A model generated the notes under the pieces. It did not search any database, was not told where the DNA came from, and saw nothing but the letters and a program-made list of their open reading frames with translations. A stretch of DNA of 64,000 nt from Idiomarina sp. X4 (GTDB lineage: Bacteria; Pseudomonadota; Gammaproteobacteria; Enterobacterales; Alteromonadaceae), in contig NZ_CP025000.1 of NCBI RefSeq assembly GCF_002808045.1, positions 186,001-250,000 of the forward strand. The letters are read 5' to 3'. How positions within the stretch are numbered: the stretch's first letter is position 1; every line of letters starts with the position of its first letter. This document shows positions 9,533-19,520 of this stretch, in pieces. The position numbers and the translations under genes were made by a program.

Positions 9533-11032
9533 TTACTGTTCTTCACTGAACCAGCAAATATTGCGGGCTTTCATTATTAAATCGCCAGCCTGCTGTTCAT
9601 CAAGTTCTTCAATATCGGCTAAGTCATCAATGCCCTGCTCTGCTAATTCTTCCAGAGTGGTCACGCCTTTACTTGCTAATACGTAAGCAAGGTGGCGATC
9701 CATTCCTTCTAAGTTTAACAAGGTTTCATCAGGTTCAGCCGATTCTAAAGACTCTTCGTTAGCCAATGCTTTCGTCGTTAAGTAAGCGCGAGCACGACCA
9801 CGAAGCTCTTCTACAATATCTTCATCCATTCCTTCAATTTCAAGGAACTCTGCAACTGGCACATAAGCGACTTCTTCAAGCGATGAGAAGCCTTCTTCTA
9901 CCAATACAGTTGCGAAATCTTCGTCAATATCCAAGCTTGAAATAAACAAGTTTAACAAGCGTTGCGTTTCCGCTTCGTTTTTCTCATTAAACTCATCTTC
10001 TGTCATGACGTTTAACGTCCAGCCTGTTAACTGGCTTGCCAAGCGAACATTCTGACCACCTTTACCAATAGCCTGTGCCAGATTATCTTCTGCTACGGCA
10101 ATATCCATGGTATGGGCATCTTCATCAACAACAATAGACGCCACTTCTGCCGGTGCCATTGCATTGATAACAAATTGTGCCGGGTTGTCGTCCCAAAGGA
10201 CAATATCGACTCGTTCGCCGCCCAGCTCGCCCGATACGGCTTGAACACGGGCGCCCCGCATACCAACACACGCGCCAACAGGGTCTATTCGCTTATCATT
10301 GCTCTTAACAGCAATTTTAGCACGTGAGCCTGGGTCGCGTGCAGCACCGCGAAGCTCTATCATTTCTTCGCCAATCTCTGGGACTTCAATGCGGAATAGC
10401 TCTAACAGAAACTCAGGATGCGTTCGGCTAACAAACAGTTGAGCACCGCGCGCTTCTGGCTTCACGTCATAAAGCAAACCACGGATACGGTCGCCAGGAC
10501 GAACCGATTCACGCGGCAGCATTTCGTCACGATAAATAATAGCTTCGGCATTGTTACCTAAATCTAAAATCACGTGCTCTCGGTTAGCGCGCTTTACAAT
10601 ACCACTAACCATTTCACCGACTTGGTCACGATATTCATCAACCACTTGTGCACGTTCAGCTTCACGAACCTTTTGCACAATAACTTGCTTTGCCGTTTGC
10701 GTGGTGATGCGGTCAAACTGAATGGAATCAATTTGCTCTTCAACATAGTCACCTAAATTCAGTGACGGATCTTCATACTGCGCTGCTGATAAACTTATTT
10801 CGCGGTACGGATGTTCCAAGCCTTCATCAGAATCTTCAACCACCAACCAACGGCGGTAGGTATCGAACTCACCGGTCTGACGATCAATATCAATACGTAC
10901 ATCAATATCGCCTTCGTACTTCTTTTTAGTCGCGTGCGCCAAAGCTGACTCTAACGCTTCAAAAATCTTTTCTCTTGGGACGGCTTTTTCGTTTGAAACC
11001 GCTTCTGCGACTAACAGTATTTCTTTACTCAT
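9533..11032 (-). CDS. nusA: Transcription termination/antitermination factor NusA
   Basis: NusA binds RNA polymerase, lengthens pauses, stimulates intrinsic termination and takes part in rRNA antitermination. The 499 residues give the full gammaproteobacterial layout: N-terminal polymerase-binding domain (about 1-125), S1 domain ([21 protein letters not shown], about 132-200), KH1 and KH2 ([17 protein letters not shown] and [18 protein letters not shown]), and two C-terminal acidic repeats (about 365-495). GAGG lies eight bases before the ATG. It is translated after rimP with a 23-base gap and shares the structured leader upstream of rimP. Confidence 0.98.
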   Translation of the reverse strand: MSKEILLVAEAVSNEKAVPREKIFEALESALAHATKKKYEGDIDVRIDIDRQTGEFDTYRRWLVVEDSDEGLEHPYREISLSAAQYEDPSLNLGDYVEEQIDSIQFDRITTQTAKQVIVQKVREAERAQVVDEYRDQVGEMVSGIVKRANREHVILDLGNNAEAIIYRDEMLPRESVRPGDRIRGLLYDVKPEARGAQLFVSRTHPEFLLELFRIEVPEIGEEMIELRGAARDPGSRAKIAVKSNDKRIDPVGACVGMRGARVQAVSGELGGERVDIVLWDDNPAQFVINAMAPAEVASIVVDEDAHTMDIAVAEDNLAQAIGKGGQNVRLASQLTGWTLNVMTEDEFNEKNEAETQRLLNLFISSLDIDEDFATVLVEEGFSSLEEVAYVPVAEFLEIEGMDEDIVEELRGRARAYLTTKALANEESLESAEPDETLLNLEGMDRHLAYVLASKGVTTLEELAEQGIDDLADIEELDEQQAGDLIMKARNICWFSEEQ

Positions 11033-11055
11033 GAGTGCTGCCTCGCCAACGCAAT

Positions 11056-11514
11056 CTAATCAAATCTTGGAACCAGGTGAATGCTTTTTACATCGCGCAT
11101 TTTCACCTGAAGCGTATCGTCATCGACAGTTAAAGTCAGTGTGTCGTCTTCAACTGCGTCCAGTAATGCCTGAAATTTTCTTTTGTTTTTCTGGGCGGCT
11201 ACCAACTGCACTGCAACAGTTTCATTGATATAGGGCACCATTTGCTCGGTATTAAAAAATGGCCTTTCCATACCGGGAGAAGAAACTTCCAGGTTATATT
11301 CAGCATTTATCGGGTCTTCAACATCTAACAAAGAACTAACCTGATAACTAACATCTGCGCAATCATCTACACTGATACCATTTGGGTGATCAATATATAC
11401 GCGCAATGTCGAAAATTTACCTGCGCGAACAAACTCAACGCCCCACAGCTCGTACTCCAGAGCTTCAACCGCGGGTCGAATAATGTCTGTTAGCCGTTCC
11501 TGCAAATTTGCCAA
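11056..11514 (-). CDS. rimP: Ribosome maturation factor RimP
   Basis: RimP assists 30S assembly. The 152-residue protein has the expected [16 protein letters not shown] opening, the [18 protein letters not shown] segment and the [12 protein letters not shown] motif. The start codon is TTG at 11514, preceded at six bases by a perfect AGGAGG (11521-11526). No ATG or GTG gives as good a start. It is the first protein gene of rimP-nusA-infB-rbfA-truB and follows tRNA-fMet, as metY-rimP-nusA does in E. coli. A terminator hairpin with U-tract ends six bases before the Shine-Dalgarno (see separate entry). Confidence 0.95.
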   Translation of the reverse strand: MANLQERLTDIIRPAVEALEYELWGVEFVRAGKFSTLRVYIDHPNGISVDDCADVSYQVSSLLDVEDPINAEYNLEVSSPGMERPFFNTEQMVPYINETVAVQLVAAQKNKRKFQALLDAVEDDTLTLTVDDDTLQVKMRDVKSIHLVPRFD

Positions 11515-11532
11515 TTACTGCCTCCTAAAAAC

Positions 11533-11553
11533 AAAAAAAGGGCGCAAGCGCCC
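11533..11553 (-). terminator. Terminator/attenuator hairpin just before the rimP Shine-Dalgarno
   Basis: GGGCGC-ttgc... GCGCCC followed by seven T on the minus strand ends only six bases before the rimP AGGAGG. No promoter fits between, so every rimP-nusA transcript must read through it. It can therefore only reduce, not isolate, rimP expression. Confidence 0.75.
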
Positions 11554-11562
11554 AGTGTTCTG

Positions 11563-11578
11563 GCTATCTTAAGATAGC
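11563..11578. repeat. Perfect 16-bp palindrome in the rimP leader
   Basis: GCTATCTTAAGATAGC is its own reverse complement. It lies between the two terminator hairpins, enclosed by the outer inverted repeat CCAGTGTT (11552-11559) / AACACTGG (11624-11631). As RNA the region could fold as a multi-branched structure. Confidence 0.6.
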
Positions 11579-11591
11579 TAAGGTCACATAG

Positions 11592-11622
11592 CAAAAAGCC
11601 CCGAGCTGCTGCGGGGCTTTTT
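11592..11622 (-). terminator. Intrinsic terminator after tRNA-fMet
   Basis: AAAAAGCCCCG and CGGGGCTTTTT flank an eight-base loop, so it can work on either strand. It lies about 65 bases past the 3' end of tRNA-fMet and separates it partly from rimP-nusA. Confidence 0.8.
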
Positions 11623-11685
11623 AAACACTGGACCCTTTGTCAGTTATTCAACGAAGTCTATTACCATGTCCTACTTCATTGAATT

Positions 11686-11762
<77 letters not shown>

Positions 11763-11779
11763 TCCGAAACTTGTTGCAC

Positions 11780-11807
11780 ATTATACGTTTTTTTCTTTTA
11801 TTTTCAA
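11780..11807 (-). promoter_or_regulatory. Promoter of tRNA-fMet
   Basis: TTGAAA - 16 bases (A-rich) - TATAAT on the minus strand, 17 bases before the tRNA 5' end. Confidence 0.8.
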
Positions 11808-11838
11808 GCTCTGAAGCAACAATCAGAGAGAAATTAAT

Positions 11839-11925
11839 TGGTGCAGAAGGCGGGACTTGAACCCGCACGCCCGTTAGAGCACTACCCCCTCAAGATAGCG
11901 TGTCTACCAATTCCACCACTTCTGC
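11839..11925 (-). tRNA. tRNA-Leu (GAG)
   Basis: The 87-nt class II tRNA has a long variable arm, an encoded CCA, and anticodon loop TTGAGGG with anticodon GAG. It lies seven bases after the secG stop on the same strand, equivalent to leuU of E. coli, and is likely cotranscribed with tpiA-secG. Confidence 0.97.
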
Positions 11926-11932
11926 GAATGCT

Positions 11933-12274
11933 TTAGTTAACCGGCGGTACGTCCGACGATTCGTCTTCGTTACTTTCAGCTGGCGGCAACTGCTCTTCTT
12001 GTTCCGGAACCGATAAATCAGAGAAGTCGTCAGTCGATTCGCCAGTTGACGTTGATAAGTTACCTAACGCCAAACTCAAAACAAAAAACACAACGGCCAA
12101 AACCGCTGTCGTTCTGCTCAAGAAATTACCCGACCCTGACGATCCAAATACGGTATTTGAAGCACCAGCGCCAAACGATGCGCCCATGTCTGCACCTTTA
12201 CCTTGTTGAATCATGATAAATCCAATCAAGATAATGGCCACGACCAAAAATGCGATCATTAAAAATTCATACAT
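11933..12274 (-). CDS. secG: Protein-export membrane protein SecG
   Basis: SecG is the small third subunit of the SecYEG translocon. The 113-residue protein has two membrane helices (about residues 3-22 and 52-72) joined by the conserved [24 protein letters not shown] loop and [17 protein letters not shown]. An acidic, proline-containing C-terminal tail follows. It is directly downstream of tpiA (seven-base gap) and upstream of tRNA-Leu. Confidence 0.96.
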   Translation of the reverse strand: MYEFLMIAFLVVAIILIGFIMIQQGKGADMGASFGAGASNTVFGSSGSGNFLSRTTAVLAVVFFVLSLALGNLSTSTGESTDDFSDLSVPEQEEQLPPAESNEDESSDVPPVN

Positions 12275-12281
12275 AATTAAA

Positions 12282-13040
12282 TTACCCTTGTGCTGCCTGG
12301 CAGATGCTTAGGAAGTCGTTAGTTTTTAAACTTGCACCGCCTATCAGGCCACCATCAATGTCTTTTTGTGAAAACAATTCTTTTGCGTTATCTGGCTTGA
12401 CTGAACCACCGTATAACAATGGCAATTTATTGCCAATTTCACCGAACAAGTCGACAACCAGTGCTCTTAAATTTTCATGCACTTCCTGAGCTTGTTCAGG
12501 TGTTGCTGTGTCACCTGTTCCTATTGCCCAAACAGGTTCATAAGCAACAATAATTTTTCCTGCGTTGTCAGTGGCGACGTCCTGCAATGCATTTTTCACT
12601 TGCTGCGATACCACATTCCAGGTTTCGCCTGCGTCTCTTTGTGACTTGTTTTCGCCAACACAAAGAACCACTTGTAAATCCGCGCTCAATGCTGATTTAA
12701 TTTTCCGGTTAATTTGCTCATCATTTTCAGCAAACAACTGACGTCGCTCTGAATGACCGATTAACACATAACCAACACCGGCTTCTTTTAACTGGGACGT
12801 TGATACTTCACCAGTGTAAGCACCACTTTCATGCTCAGATACGTTTTGCGCACCAACGGCTATATCGTCGTAGTAACATTCACGCGTTAAATCAGAAATA
12901 AGCGTAAAAGGAGGACAAACGACAACGTCAACAGCATTAAATTGCTCTTTGTTATCTCTTAAAAACGCCGTCATTTCTTTGACCAACGCTTTATTTCCAT
13001 TCATTTTCCAGTTTGCAATCACTAACGATGCATTTGGCAT
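12282..13040 (-). CDS. tpiA: Triosephosphate isomerase
   Basis: TpiA interconverts dihydroxyacetone phosphate and glyceraldehyde 3-phosphate. The 252 residues show ANWKMNGN with the catalytic Lys near residue 11, the electrophilic His in [10 protein letters not shown] (about 90-99), the catalytic Glu in [12 protein letters not shown] (about 165-176) and the phosphate-binding YGGSV and GGLIGGASL loops. A promoter precedes it and it leads the tpiA-secG-tRNA unit. The location between glmM and secG is as in Pseudomonas, not E. coli. Confidence 0.98.
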   Translation of the reverse strand: MPNASLVIANWKMNGNKALVKEMTAFLRDNKEQFNAVDVVVCPPFTLISDLTRECYYDDIAVGAQNVSEHESGAYTGEVSTSQLKEAGVGYVLIGHSERRQLFAENDEQINRKIKSALSADLQVVLCVGENKSQRDAGETWNVVSQQVKNALQDVATDNAGKIIVAYEPVWAIGTGDTATPEQAQEVHENLRALVVDLFGEIGNKLPLLYGGSVKPDNAKELFSQKDIDGGLIGGASLKTNDFLSICQAAQG

Positions 13041-13068
13041 AATTTGTCCTCTACTTCAGAGCGCGGGA

Positions 13069-13097
13069 ATAGTAGCGAAACCCGCTCAAAGATACAA
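13069..13097 (-). promoter_or_regulatory. Promoter of tpiA-secG
   Basis: TTGTAT - 17 bases - TACTAT on the minus strand, about 28 bases before the tpiA ATG. A partial inverted repeat (GAGCGGG / CCCGCGCTC, 13059-13087) surrounds the -10. Confidence 0.65.
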
Positions 13098-13126
13098 GCA
13101 ACATTTTTAGCAAAGCCGCTAAGTGT

Positions 13127-14467
13127 TTAATTTGTAGCCGCTTCAACTTCGCTGGCGATTTGTTGAGCATAAGCGCGCACATTCCCCTCATCCTCTCCTT
13201 CTACCATGACTCGGATAAGCGGCTCAGTACCTGACTTACGTAACAGCACCCGGCCTTTGTCACCGAGAGCTGACTCAACTTCTTTAACGACACTTTTCAC
13301 TGCCGACGACTCAAGTGGCTGTTGACCCTTTTCAAAACGAACATTGACCAGTACTTGAGGCATTTTCTTAAAGTCACAACTCAACTGCTCTAATGACTTT
13401 CCTTCCTGATACATAGCCGCTAACACTTGCAGACCAGCAATAATACCATCGCCTGTCGTGTGGTGCTGGCGGTTGATTAAGTGCCCGGAGTTCTCACCGC
13501 CTAAATACCAGTCGCGCTTAACCAGTTCTTCTATAACATAGCGGTCGCCGACTTTTGCTCTCACAAAAGGTATATTGCGCTTGTTCAGTTCGCGTTCAAG
13601 AGCAAAATTAGTCATTAAGGTGCCGACAATGCCACCTTGCAGTTGCCCTTGCTGTTGCGCAGTGACTGCTAACATGTATAGAATTTCATCACCATCAATC
13701 GCACGTCCATTTTCGGTGACCATCATAATGCGATCGCCATCACCATCTAAAGCTATGCCTAAATCTGCTTTTTGTTTAATCACCGTTTTTTGCAGCGCAT
13801 CGAGGTGTGTCGCACCGCATTCATGATTGATATTTAAACCGTTCGGCTCTGTACCAATTTCAGTCACTTTTGCGCCTAACTCACGAAATACATTAGGGGC
13901 GATGTGATAGGTTGCTCCGTTAGCACAGTCGACAACAATATGCATACCTTCGAGGGTCATCTCATTAGGGAACACGCTTTTACAAAACTCAATGTAACGA
14001 CCTGCTGCATCATTAATTCTCCGAGCGCGACCAAGCTCTTCCGAAATAACACAGTCCATCGGCTCATCAATAAGACGTTCTATTTCAAGCTCCGTAGCAT
14101 CAGGCAGTTTATGACCATTGTCGGCAAAGAATTTTATACCGTTGTCATAATAAGGATTATGTGAAGCACTAATCACAATACCAGCCGCCGCTCTAAAGGT
14201 TCGGGTCAAGTAAGCAATTCCGGGGGTCGGCATAGGCCCTAGAAAATCAACGCCAACACCCGCAGAAGCCAAGCCCGCTTCAAGCGCTGACTCCAGCATA
14301 TAGCCTGACACGCGAGTATCTTTACCTACCAATACTCGACTTGCGCCTTTCGCTGCTAAGGCTCGACCTGCGGCCCAACCTAATTTCACCGCAAAGTCAG
14401 GGGTTATGGGGTAGTCTCCAACTCGACCACGGACACCGTCGGTGCCGAAATACTTACGCTCGCTCAA
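13127..14467 (-). CDS. glmM: Phosphoglucosamine mutase
   Basis: GlmM converts glucosamine 6-phosphate to glucosamine 1-phosphate on the way to UDP-GlcNAc for peptidoglycan and LPS. The 446 residues match the family: [14 protein letters not shown] opening, active-site serine in [19 protein letters not shown] (Ser near residue 102, phosphorylated), the Mg-binding DGDGDR loop near 241-246, the sugar-binding GGENSGH loop and the C-terminal [12 protein letters not shown] phosphate site. The start codon is TTG at 14467, overlapping the folP stop (TTGA), with GGAG seven bases upstream. The residues after it match the known family N-terminus. Confidence 0.97.
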   Translation of the reverse strand: MSERKYFGTDGVRGRVGDYPITPDFAVKLGWAAGRALAAKGASRVLVGKDTRVSGYMLESALEAGLASAGVGVDFLGPMPTPGIAYLTRTFRAAAGIVISASHNPYYDNGIKFFADNGHKLPDATELEIERLIDEPMDCVISEELGRARRINDAAGRYIEFCKSVFPNEMTLEGMHIVVDCANGATYHIAPNVFRELGAKVTEIGTEPNGLNINHECGATHLDALQKTVIKQKADLGIALDGDGDRIMMVTENGRAIDGDEILYMLAVTAQQQGQLQGGIVGTLMTNFALERELNKRNIPFVRAKVGDRYVIEELVKRDWYLGGENSGHLINRQHHTTGDGIIAGLQVLAAMYQEGKSLEQLSCDFKKMPQVLVNVRFEKGQQPLESSAVKSVVKEVESALGDKGRVLLRKSGTEPLIRVMVEGEDEGNVRAYAQQIASEVEAATN

Positions 14468-15279
14468 ATGTGCTCTCCTTCTAATGTTGCCGCGACGACT
14501 TTCATCGCATCAACCGTTTCCTTTACATCGTGAACGCGAATTATACGTGCTCCTTTCATTGCTGCAATGGTTGCACCGGCTAAACTGCCTGCCAATCGTT
14601 CACTCACGTCTCGTCCGGTCACATGGCCAATCATACTTTTGCGTGACAAACCAATGAGCAATGGCAATTGCAATTCATGAAACGCCTGCAGCCGTTGTAG
14701 TAGTTGATAATTGTGTCGGGGGGTTTTGCCAAAACCGAACCCGGGGTCGAGCCAAATTTTTTCTCGTGCTATGCCCGCCGCCGTGCAAACATCTATTCGC
14801 TCTTGAAAAAAGCGTTTAACGTCGCAGACAACATCGTCGTAATGTGGTTGCTCTTGCATGGTGCGCGGTTCGCCCTGCATGTGCATCAGGCATACTTCTG
14901 CACCAGACCTAGCCGCCGCCTCAACTGCCCCAGCTTCTCTTAACGCGTTCACATCGTTTATCAAACTTGCACCGGCGTTAACACTTTCAGTCATAACTGC
15001 CGCTTTAGTTGTATCGATAGAAACCGGTATCTCAAAGCGCTGCTTTATTGCTTCTATAACAGGAATAACTCTCTCCAGCTCTTCAGCCTCACTAACCGCA
15101 TCCGAACCGGGACGGGTCGACTCCCCACCAATATCAAGAATATCCGCACCATGCTCTATGAGTTCACTTGCTCGACTGATGGCTACGTCTAACTGATTGT
15201 AGCGACCGCCATCCGAAAACGAGTCTGGCGTCACATTCAAAATACCCATTACTTGCAAAGGCTTTGGATTCTTAGGCAT
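14464..15279 (-). CDS. folP: Dihydropteroate synthase
   Basis: FolP joins p-aminobenzoate to hydroxymethyl-dihydropterin diphosphate in folate synthesis and is the sulfonamide target. The 271-residue protein has [25 protein letters not shown], the SIDTTKAAV strand and the [11 protein letters not shown] lysine loop. The ATG at 15279 was chosen because GGAG is five bases upstream; a TTG four codons earlier is less likely. It follows ftsH after a terminator and overlaps glmM by four bases, as in other gammaproteobacteria. Confidence 0.97.
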   Translation of the reverse strand: MPKNPKPLQVMGILNVTPDSFSDGGRYNQLDVAISRASELIEHGADILDIGGESTRPGSDAVSEAEELERVIPVIEAIKQRFEIPVSIDTTKAAVMTESVNAGASLINDVNALREAGAVEAAARSGAEVCLMHMQGEPRTMQEQPHYDDVVCDVKRFFQERIDVCTAAGIAREKIWLDPGFGFGKTPRHNYQLLQRLQAFHELQLPLLIGLSRKSMIGHVTGRDVSERLAGSLAGATIAAMKGARIIRVHDVKETVDAMKVVAATLEGEHI

Positions 15280-15306
15280 AGCAGCTCCCAATTTGCTTCC
15301 CTATTA

Positions 15307-15330
15307 CAAAAAAGCCACCTTGCGGTGGCT
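15307..15330 (-). terminator. Intrinsic terminator of ftsH
   Basis: AGCCACC-gcaa-GGTGGCT followed by six T on the minus strand, 20 bases past the ftsH stop. Confidence 0.85.
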
Positions 15331-15349
15331 CTTTAAATTTACCTACTTC

Positions 15350-17287
15350 TTATGACGTCGCGTCACCGGGCTTATCAACATTGATAGGTCGGTTTGGGCG
15401 CTCTTCGGTATCGTCAGCCTTCGCTGTACCGCCGTTAGTGCCGTCGCCATCGTTGTTGTTATCCGTCCAGCCTTTTGGCTGTCTTACATCACGACGATTC
15501 ATTAAATCATCAATTTGGTCCGCATCGATAGTTTCATATTTTACCAACGCGTCTTTCATCGCATGAAGAATATCGATGTTTTCTTCAAGAATTTGCTTCG
15601 CACGCTGGTAGTTCTTATCAATGACAGATTTCACTTCTTCATCAATAGCCCGTGCTGTGTCATCGGACATATGCTTATGCTGAGTCACTTGACGGCCAAG
15701 GAACACCTCGTTTTCGTCTTCAGCATAAAGCAATGGACCCATTTTTTCCGATAAGCCCCACTGAGTCACCATTTTACGAGCAATTTCTGTTGCTCTCTCA
15801 ATGTCGTTAGAAGCGCCAGTCGTGACTTTTTCATCGCCATAAATAATGGCTTCGGCCAGACGACCACCAAACAAGCTGGAAATCATGCTTTCCAAGTGCT
15901 GCTTGCTGTGACTAACTCGGTCTTGCTCGGGCAGGTACATCGTCACACCCAACGCACGGCCACGTGGAATGATAGATACTTTATAGACAGGATCATGCTC
16001 TGGCACTAAACGACCAACAATCGCGTGACCCGCTTCGTGATACGCGGTCATCGCTTTCTCATCATCGGTCATGACCATCGAGCGGCGTTCTGCGCCCATC
16101 ATTATCTTGTCTTTAGCCTTGTCGAACTCTTCCATTGCAACGACACGCTTATTACCGCGTGCAGCAAACAAGGCTGCTTCGTTCACTAAGTTCGCTAAGT
16201 CTGCACCAGAAAAGCCTGGTGTACCGCGAGCAATAAGTTCTGGTTTAACATCGTCGCCCAGCGGTACTTTGCGCATGTGAACTTTTAATATCTGTTCACG
16301 ACCTCGAACATCTGGTAAACCAACCACAACCTGACGGTCAAAACGACCCGGTCTTAGTAAAGCTGGGTCAAGTACATCAGGACGGTTAGTAGCGGCAATA
16401 ACGATAATACCCTCGTTGCCTTCAAAGCCGTCCATTTCAACCAGCATTTGGTTCAGCGTTTGTTCACGCTCGTCATGGCCTCCACCAAGACCGGCACCAC
16501 GCTGACGACCTACCGCATCAATTTCATCGATGAAGATGATACAAGGCGCTGATTTTTTCGCCTGCTCAAACATATCACGAACACGCGAGGCGCCAACACC
16601 GACAAACATTTCAACGAAGTCAGAACCCGAAATACTAAAGAATGGTACTTTGGCTTCTCCTGAAATCGCCTTCGCCAGCAAAGTTTTACCGGTACCAGGA
16701 GGACCAACCATTAGCACGCCTTTCGGGATTTTGCCGCCCAGGCGTTGGAACTTCGATGGATCTTTTAAGTAGTCAACCAACTCGGTTACTTCTTCTTTGG
16801 CTTCGTCGCAACCAGCCACGTCTTTGAACGTTGTTTTTATTTGCTCGTCGCTCATTAAACGGGCTTTACTCTTACCGAACGACATGGCGCCTTTGCCACC
16901 ACCGCCTTGCATTTGACGCATGAAAAATATCCATACACCAATAAGCAACAGCATTGGGAACCATGAAATGAAAATAGACGCAAGAATACTTTGTTCCTCA
17001 GGAGGAGTACCTTGTGTTTGAACGTCGTTCGCCAATAAATCGTCCAGAATTTTTGGATCGTACTGGGTTGGAACAACCGTTTTATAAGATTGTCCATTTC
17101 GAGTTACCCCTGAAATCGTGCGTCCATCATCACCGAATTCAGCCTTGCGAATGTTGCCATTGTTAACCTGACTTACAAACTCATTGTACGCCATGGTCGA
17201 AGACGACGACTCGCTAGGACTGAAGCTCTGAAAAACGCTCATCAGCACTACGGCTATTACCAGCCACAAGATGAGATTCTTTGCCAT
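15350..17287 (-). CDS. ftsH: ATP-dependent zinc metalloprotease FtsH
   Basis: FtsH is the essential membrane AAA+ protease that degrades SecY, LpxC and sigma-32. The 645-residue protein has two membrane helices (about 5-23 and 100-120), Walker A GPPGTGKT (about 195-202), Walker [13 protein letters not shown], the second region of homology, pore loop FVEMFVG, and zinc site HEAGH with the third Asp later. I chose the ATG at 17287 ([21 protein letters not shown] matches E. coli) over a TTG three codons upstream. It follows rlmE by 48 bases, and both probably use the sigma-32 promoter before rlmE. Confidence 0.97.
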   Translation of the reverse strand: MAKNLILWLVIAVVLMSVFQSFSPSESSSSTMAYNEFVSQVNNGNIRKAEFGDDGRTISGVTRNGQSYKTVVPTQYDPKILDDLLANDVQTQGTPPEEQSILASIFISWFPMLLLIGVWIFFMRQMQGGGGKGAMSFGKSKARLMSDEQIKTTFKDVAGCDEAKEEVTELVDYLKDPSKFQRLGGKIPKGVLMVGPPGTGKTLLAKAISGEAKVPFFSISGSDFVEMFVGVGASRVRDMFEQAKKSAPCIIFIDEIDAVGRQRGAGLGGGHDEREQTLNQMLVEMDGFEGNEGIIVIAATNRPDVLDPALLRPGRFDRQVVVGLPDVRGREQILKVHMRKVPLGDDVKPELIARGTPGFSGADLANLVNEAALFAARGNKRVVAMEEFDKAKDKIMMGAERRSMVMTDDEKAMTAYHEAGHAIVGRLVPEHDPVYKVSIIPRGRALGVTMYLPEQDRVSHSKQHLESMISSLFGGRLAEAIIYGDEKVTTGASNDIERATEIARKMVTQWGLSEKMGPLLYAEDENEVFLGRQVTQHKHMSDDTARAIDEEVKSVIDKNYQRAKQILEENIDILHAMKDALVKYETIDADQIDDLMNRRDVRQPKGWTDNNNDGDGTNGGTAKADDTEERPNRPINVDKPGDATS

Positions 17288-17335
17288 ATCGCTCAAAGCC
17301 TATTACCTCTATTAAAATCACTACCCGACAGGGTA

Positions 17336-17962
17336 CTACAGTTTATAATCTGTCGCTACCAAGTAGACTTCTCTGGAACGAGCTCGAGAAGAATCCGGTT
17401 TACGCGTTTTGACCGTTTTAAAAGCGGCCCTTGCATCCTTCAGGAACTCTTCAAACCCCTGCCCCTGAAATACTTTGACGACAAAATGGCCGCCAGGTTT
17501 CAATACTTGGTGACACATATCCAAGGCAAGCTCGACTAAGTACATAGAACGAGCTTGATCAACTGTGCCGTTGCCACTCATATTAGGCGCCATATCCGAC
17601 AATATAACATCGACATTCCTTCCACCGATTCTATCGGTTAACGCCTCCAACACTGATTCTTCACGAAAATCACCCTGAAGGAAATCGACACCAGCGATTG
17701 GGTCCATCGGTAAAATATCACAGGCAATAATTTGACCGTCACCATTAAAGTAATCAGCAACGTATTGCGACCAACCACCAGGGGCAGCCCCTAGATCAAC
17801 GACAGTGTGGCCTTTTTTGATCAACTTATCTTTCTGCTGTATTTCTTCCAGCTTAAAAACCGCCCGAGAACGCAGGCCTTTTTTTTGCGCTTTTTGCACA
17901 AAATGATCATCGAAATGCTCTTTCAGCCAACGCTGACTACTGACACTGCGCTTTTTTCCCAT
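17336..17962 (-). CDS. rlmE: 23S rRNA 2'-O-methyltransferase RlmE (FtsJ/RrmJ)
   Basis: RlmE is a heat-shock methyltransferase that modifies U2552 of 23S rRNA late in 50S assembly. The 208 residues contain the SAM-binding [14 protein letters not shown] (about 57-70), the catalytic K-D-K residues (Lys near 37, Asp in [11 protein letters not shown] near 123, Lys in HFVVKVFQG near 163) and the terminal EVYLVA. It is adjacent to ftsH on the same strand and divergent from yhbY, as in E. coli. Confidence 0.97.
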   Translation of the reverse strand: MGKKRSVSSQRWLKEHFDDHFVQKAQKKGLRSRAVFKLEEIQQKDKLIKKGHTVVDLGAAPGGWSQYVADYFNGDGQIIACDILPMDPIAGVDFLQGDFREESVLEALTDRIGGRNVDVILSDMAPNMSGNGTVDQARSMYLVELALDMCHQVLKPGGHFVVKVFQGQGFEEFLKDARAAFKTVKTRKPDSSRARSREVYLVATDYKL

Positions 17963-18002
17963 GATTTACCGAAGTTTCCTCAATTAACTGGCTAGAACAC
18001 CT

Positions 18003-18032
18003 TATCTGGCGTTACAATAGCAAAAATTCAAG
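18003..18032 (-). promoter_or_regulatory. Probable sigma-32 promoter of rlmE-ftsH
   Basis: CTTGAAT - 14 bases - CGCCAGATA on the minus strand, 41 bases before the rlmE ATG. The consensus is CTTGAAA - 13-15 - CCCCATNTA. The E. coli rlmE-ftsH operon is sigma-32 dependent, which supports the call. Confidence 0.6.
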
Positions 18033-18054
18033 TCGTAAACCGGAATATTAGCAA

Positions 18055-18351
18055 ATGTCATTAACAAATAAACAAAAGCAATTTTTGAAAGGACTGGCTC
18101 ACCCACTAAAACCAGTTGTTTTATTAGGTGCAAATGGGTTAACTGAAGGCGTTATCGCTGAAATAGAGCAAGCGCTTGAGCACCATGAACTCATAAAAGT
18201 AAAAGTGCCTGAAGAAGATAAAGAGTTACGTCAGCAGGTGATGGCAACTATTGTTCAACACACCGGTGCAGAGCAAGTGCAAATTATTGGTAAAACTCAA
18301 ATTCTGTATAAGCAAGCTGAAGAGCCTCAAATAAAACTACCGCGTCGTTAG
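18055..18351 (+). CDS. yhbY: CRM-domain RNA-binding protein YhbY
   Basis: YhbY is a one-domain CRM protein found on pre-50S particles, with a presumed role in ribosome assembly. The 98-residue protein fits the family: FLKGLAHPLKPVVLLGANGLTEGVIAEIEQALEHHELIKV in pieces, with the GxxG loop at GANG and a C-terminal basic tail. It is divergent from rlmE (92 bases). Its stop is separated by one base from the end of the convergent gene, so no terminator fits. Confidence 0.93.
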   Translation: MSLTNKQKQFLKGLAHPLKPVVLLGANGLTEGVIAEIEQALEHHELIKVKVPEEDKELRQQVMATIVQHTGAEQVQIIGKTQILYKQAEEPQIKLPRR

Positions 18352-18352
18352 T

Positions 18353-18886
18353 TTATTCGTTTTCTTCTGAAGGTATCGGCGGCTGCATTGCTAAAGCTCG
18401 TGCAATAAGCTCAACAGCTTGTTCTTTATTCAGAAAGTTGTCTTTTGACAATAAGTAACAGTCCAGCAGAAAGGCCTCCGCTTTTCTGCTGCCTTCTAGC
18501 CCATACTTTTTCATCAAAGGTACAACTCGCCGGTGGGCATTTAGAAAATTTAACCGCTGCCACTGCTCATGCTCTCTAACACTCGCTTTGGTGTAGTCAC
18601 CGATACTGTAGGTGTATTGAGGTTTGCTCAACTGCTGGCCGGGAGCACAAAACCAATCTAATGAAATACCTTCTTTTAACAATGCCCGAATGATATCAGG
18701 CCACGGCAATTTGCCCGTCCGTCTCCAATTATTATACTCAGCTTGGGTTTTACCAAGCCATATTGCGATATCCTTGTAAGTTGTTTTATTCGTCACGAGC
18801 TTAAGTCGTTCAAAACATTCTTTGACGGTCAAATCATCAATTTGAGTATAAGAGAGAGGATCGAACTTAGGGGCTTCCGTGTCCAT
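18353..18886 (-). CDS. Orphan protein with CI-repressor-like helix-turn-helix
   Basis: I do not recognise this 177-residue protein as a named gene. About residues 22-82 (ECFERLKLVTNKTTYKDIAI ... WLGKTQAEYNNWRRTGKLPW, then LDWF) match the N-terminal DNA-binding domain of phage CI-type repressors. The usual C-terminal LexA-like peptidase domain is absent; residues 95-177 are instead helical and hydrophilic with an acidic end. No phage genes surround it, so it is probably a chromosomal regulator. No strong Shine-Dalgarno is visible. It lies between greA and yhbY, where other gammaproteobacteria may carry a small unrelated gene. Confidence 0.65.
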   Translation of the reverse strand: MDTEAPKFDPLSYTQIDDLTVKECFERLKLVTNKTTYKDIAIWLGKTQAEYNNWRRTGKLPWPDIIRALLKEGISLDWFCAPGQQLSKPQYTYSIGDYTKASVREHEQWQRLNFLNAHRRVVPLMKKYGLEGSRKAEAFLLDCYLLSKDNFLNKEQAVELIARALAMQPPIPSEENE

Positions 18887-18984
18887 TGTTTAGTTTCTTT
18901 GTTTCTTTAATGTTAATAGCCTGTATTAGATGCGGAAATATACAACAATCTGTCGAAAAAACCACCTCCCATGACCCCAAAAAC

Positions 18985-19019
18985 AAAAAAGGGCTGGTAA
19001 ACCTAAGTTTCCAGCCCTT
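18985..19019 (-). terminator. Intrinsic terminator of greA
   Basis: AAGGGCTGG and CCAGCCCTT pair around a 13-base loop, followed by T-rich sequence on the minus strand, about 25 bases past the greA stop. Confidence 0.85.
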
Positions 19020-19043
19020 AAAAACTTTATAAAATTTAGTGTG

Positions 19044-19520
19044 TTACTTGTACTCTACCTTAACGACTTCGTACTCAACTTCACCATTTGGCGTAGTAAC
19101 AGTAGCAACATCATCAATTTCTTTACCAATTAAGGCACGAGAAATCGGTGAGTTAACAGAAATAAGATTCGACTTTATGTCCGCTTCGTCATCACCGACA
19201 ATTTTGTAAGTCACTTCTTCGTCCGTTTTAGTATTGTACACAGTGACTGTCGCACCAAAAATGACTTTGCCATTGTTCGGTACTTTCGTCACATCAATAA
19301 TTTGAGCGTTAGAAAGCTTCGATTCAATTTCTTGAATTCGGCCTTCACAAAAACCTTGTTGTTCACGTGCTGCATGGTACTCCGCATTTTCTTTTAAATC
19401 GCCATGCTCCCGTGCGTCGGCAATCGCCTCAACAATGCGAGGTCGCTCTACCGTTTTTAAGCGCTTCAGCTCATCTCTTAACAGCTGAGCGCCCCGTTCC
19501 GTCATTGGAATCTGGTTCAT
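19044..19520 (-). CDS. greA: Transcription elongation factor GreA
   Basis: GreA rescues backtracked RNA polymerase by stimulating transcript cleavage. The 158-residue protein has the coiled-coil N-terminal domain with [20 protein letters not shown] and [18 protein letters not shown], whose tip acidic residues (D and E near 41-44) act in catalysis, and the FKBP-like C-terminal domain ([18 protein letters not shown]). It overlaps the carB stop by four bases, so it is translationally coupled to carB, an arrangement I recall described for Pseudomonas aeruginosa. Confidence 0.97.
   Translation of the reverse strand: MNQIPMTERGAQLLRDELKRLKTVERPRIVEAIADAREHGDLKENAEYHAAREQQGFCEGRIQEIESKLSNAQIIDVTKVPNNGKVIFGATVTVYNTKTDEEVTYKIVGDDEADIKSNLISVNSPISRALIGKEIDDVATVTTPNGEVEYEVVKVEYK

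Noticed and set aside
13059..13087. Inverted repeat around the tpiA -10
   Set aside because: Arms are imperfect and GC-rich; likely chance, so not called as an operator.
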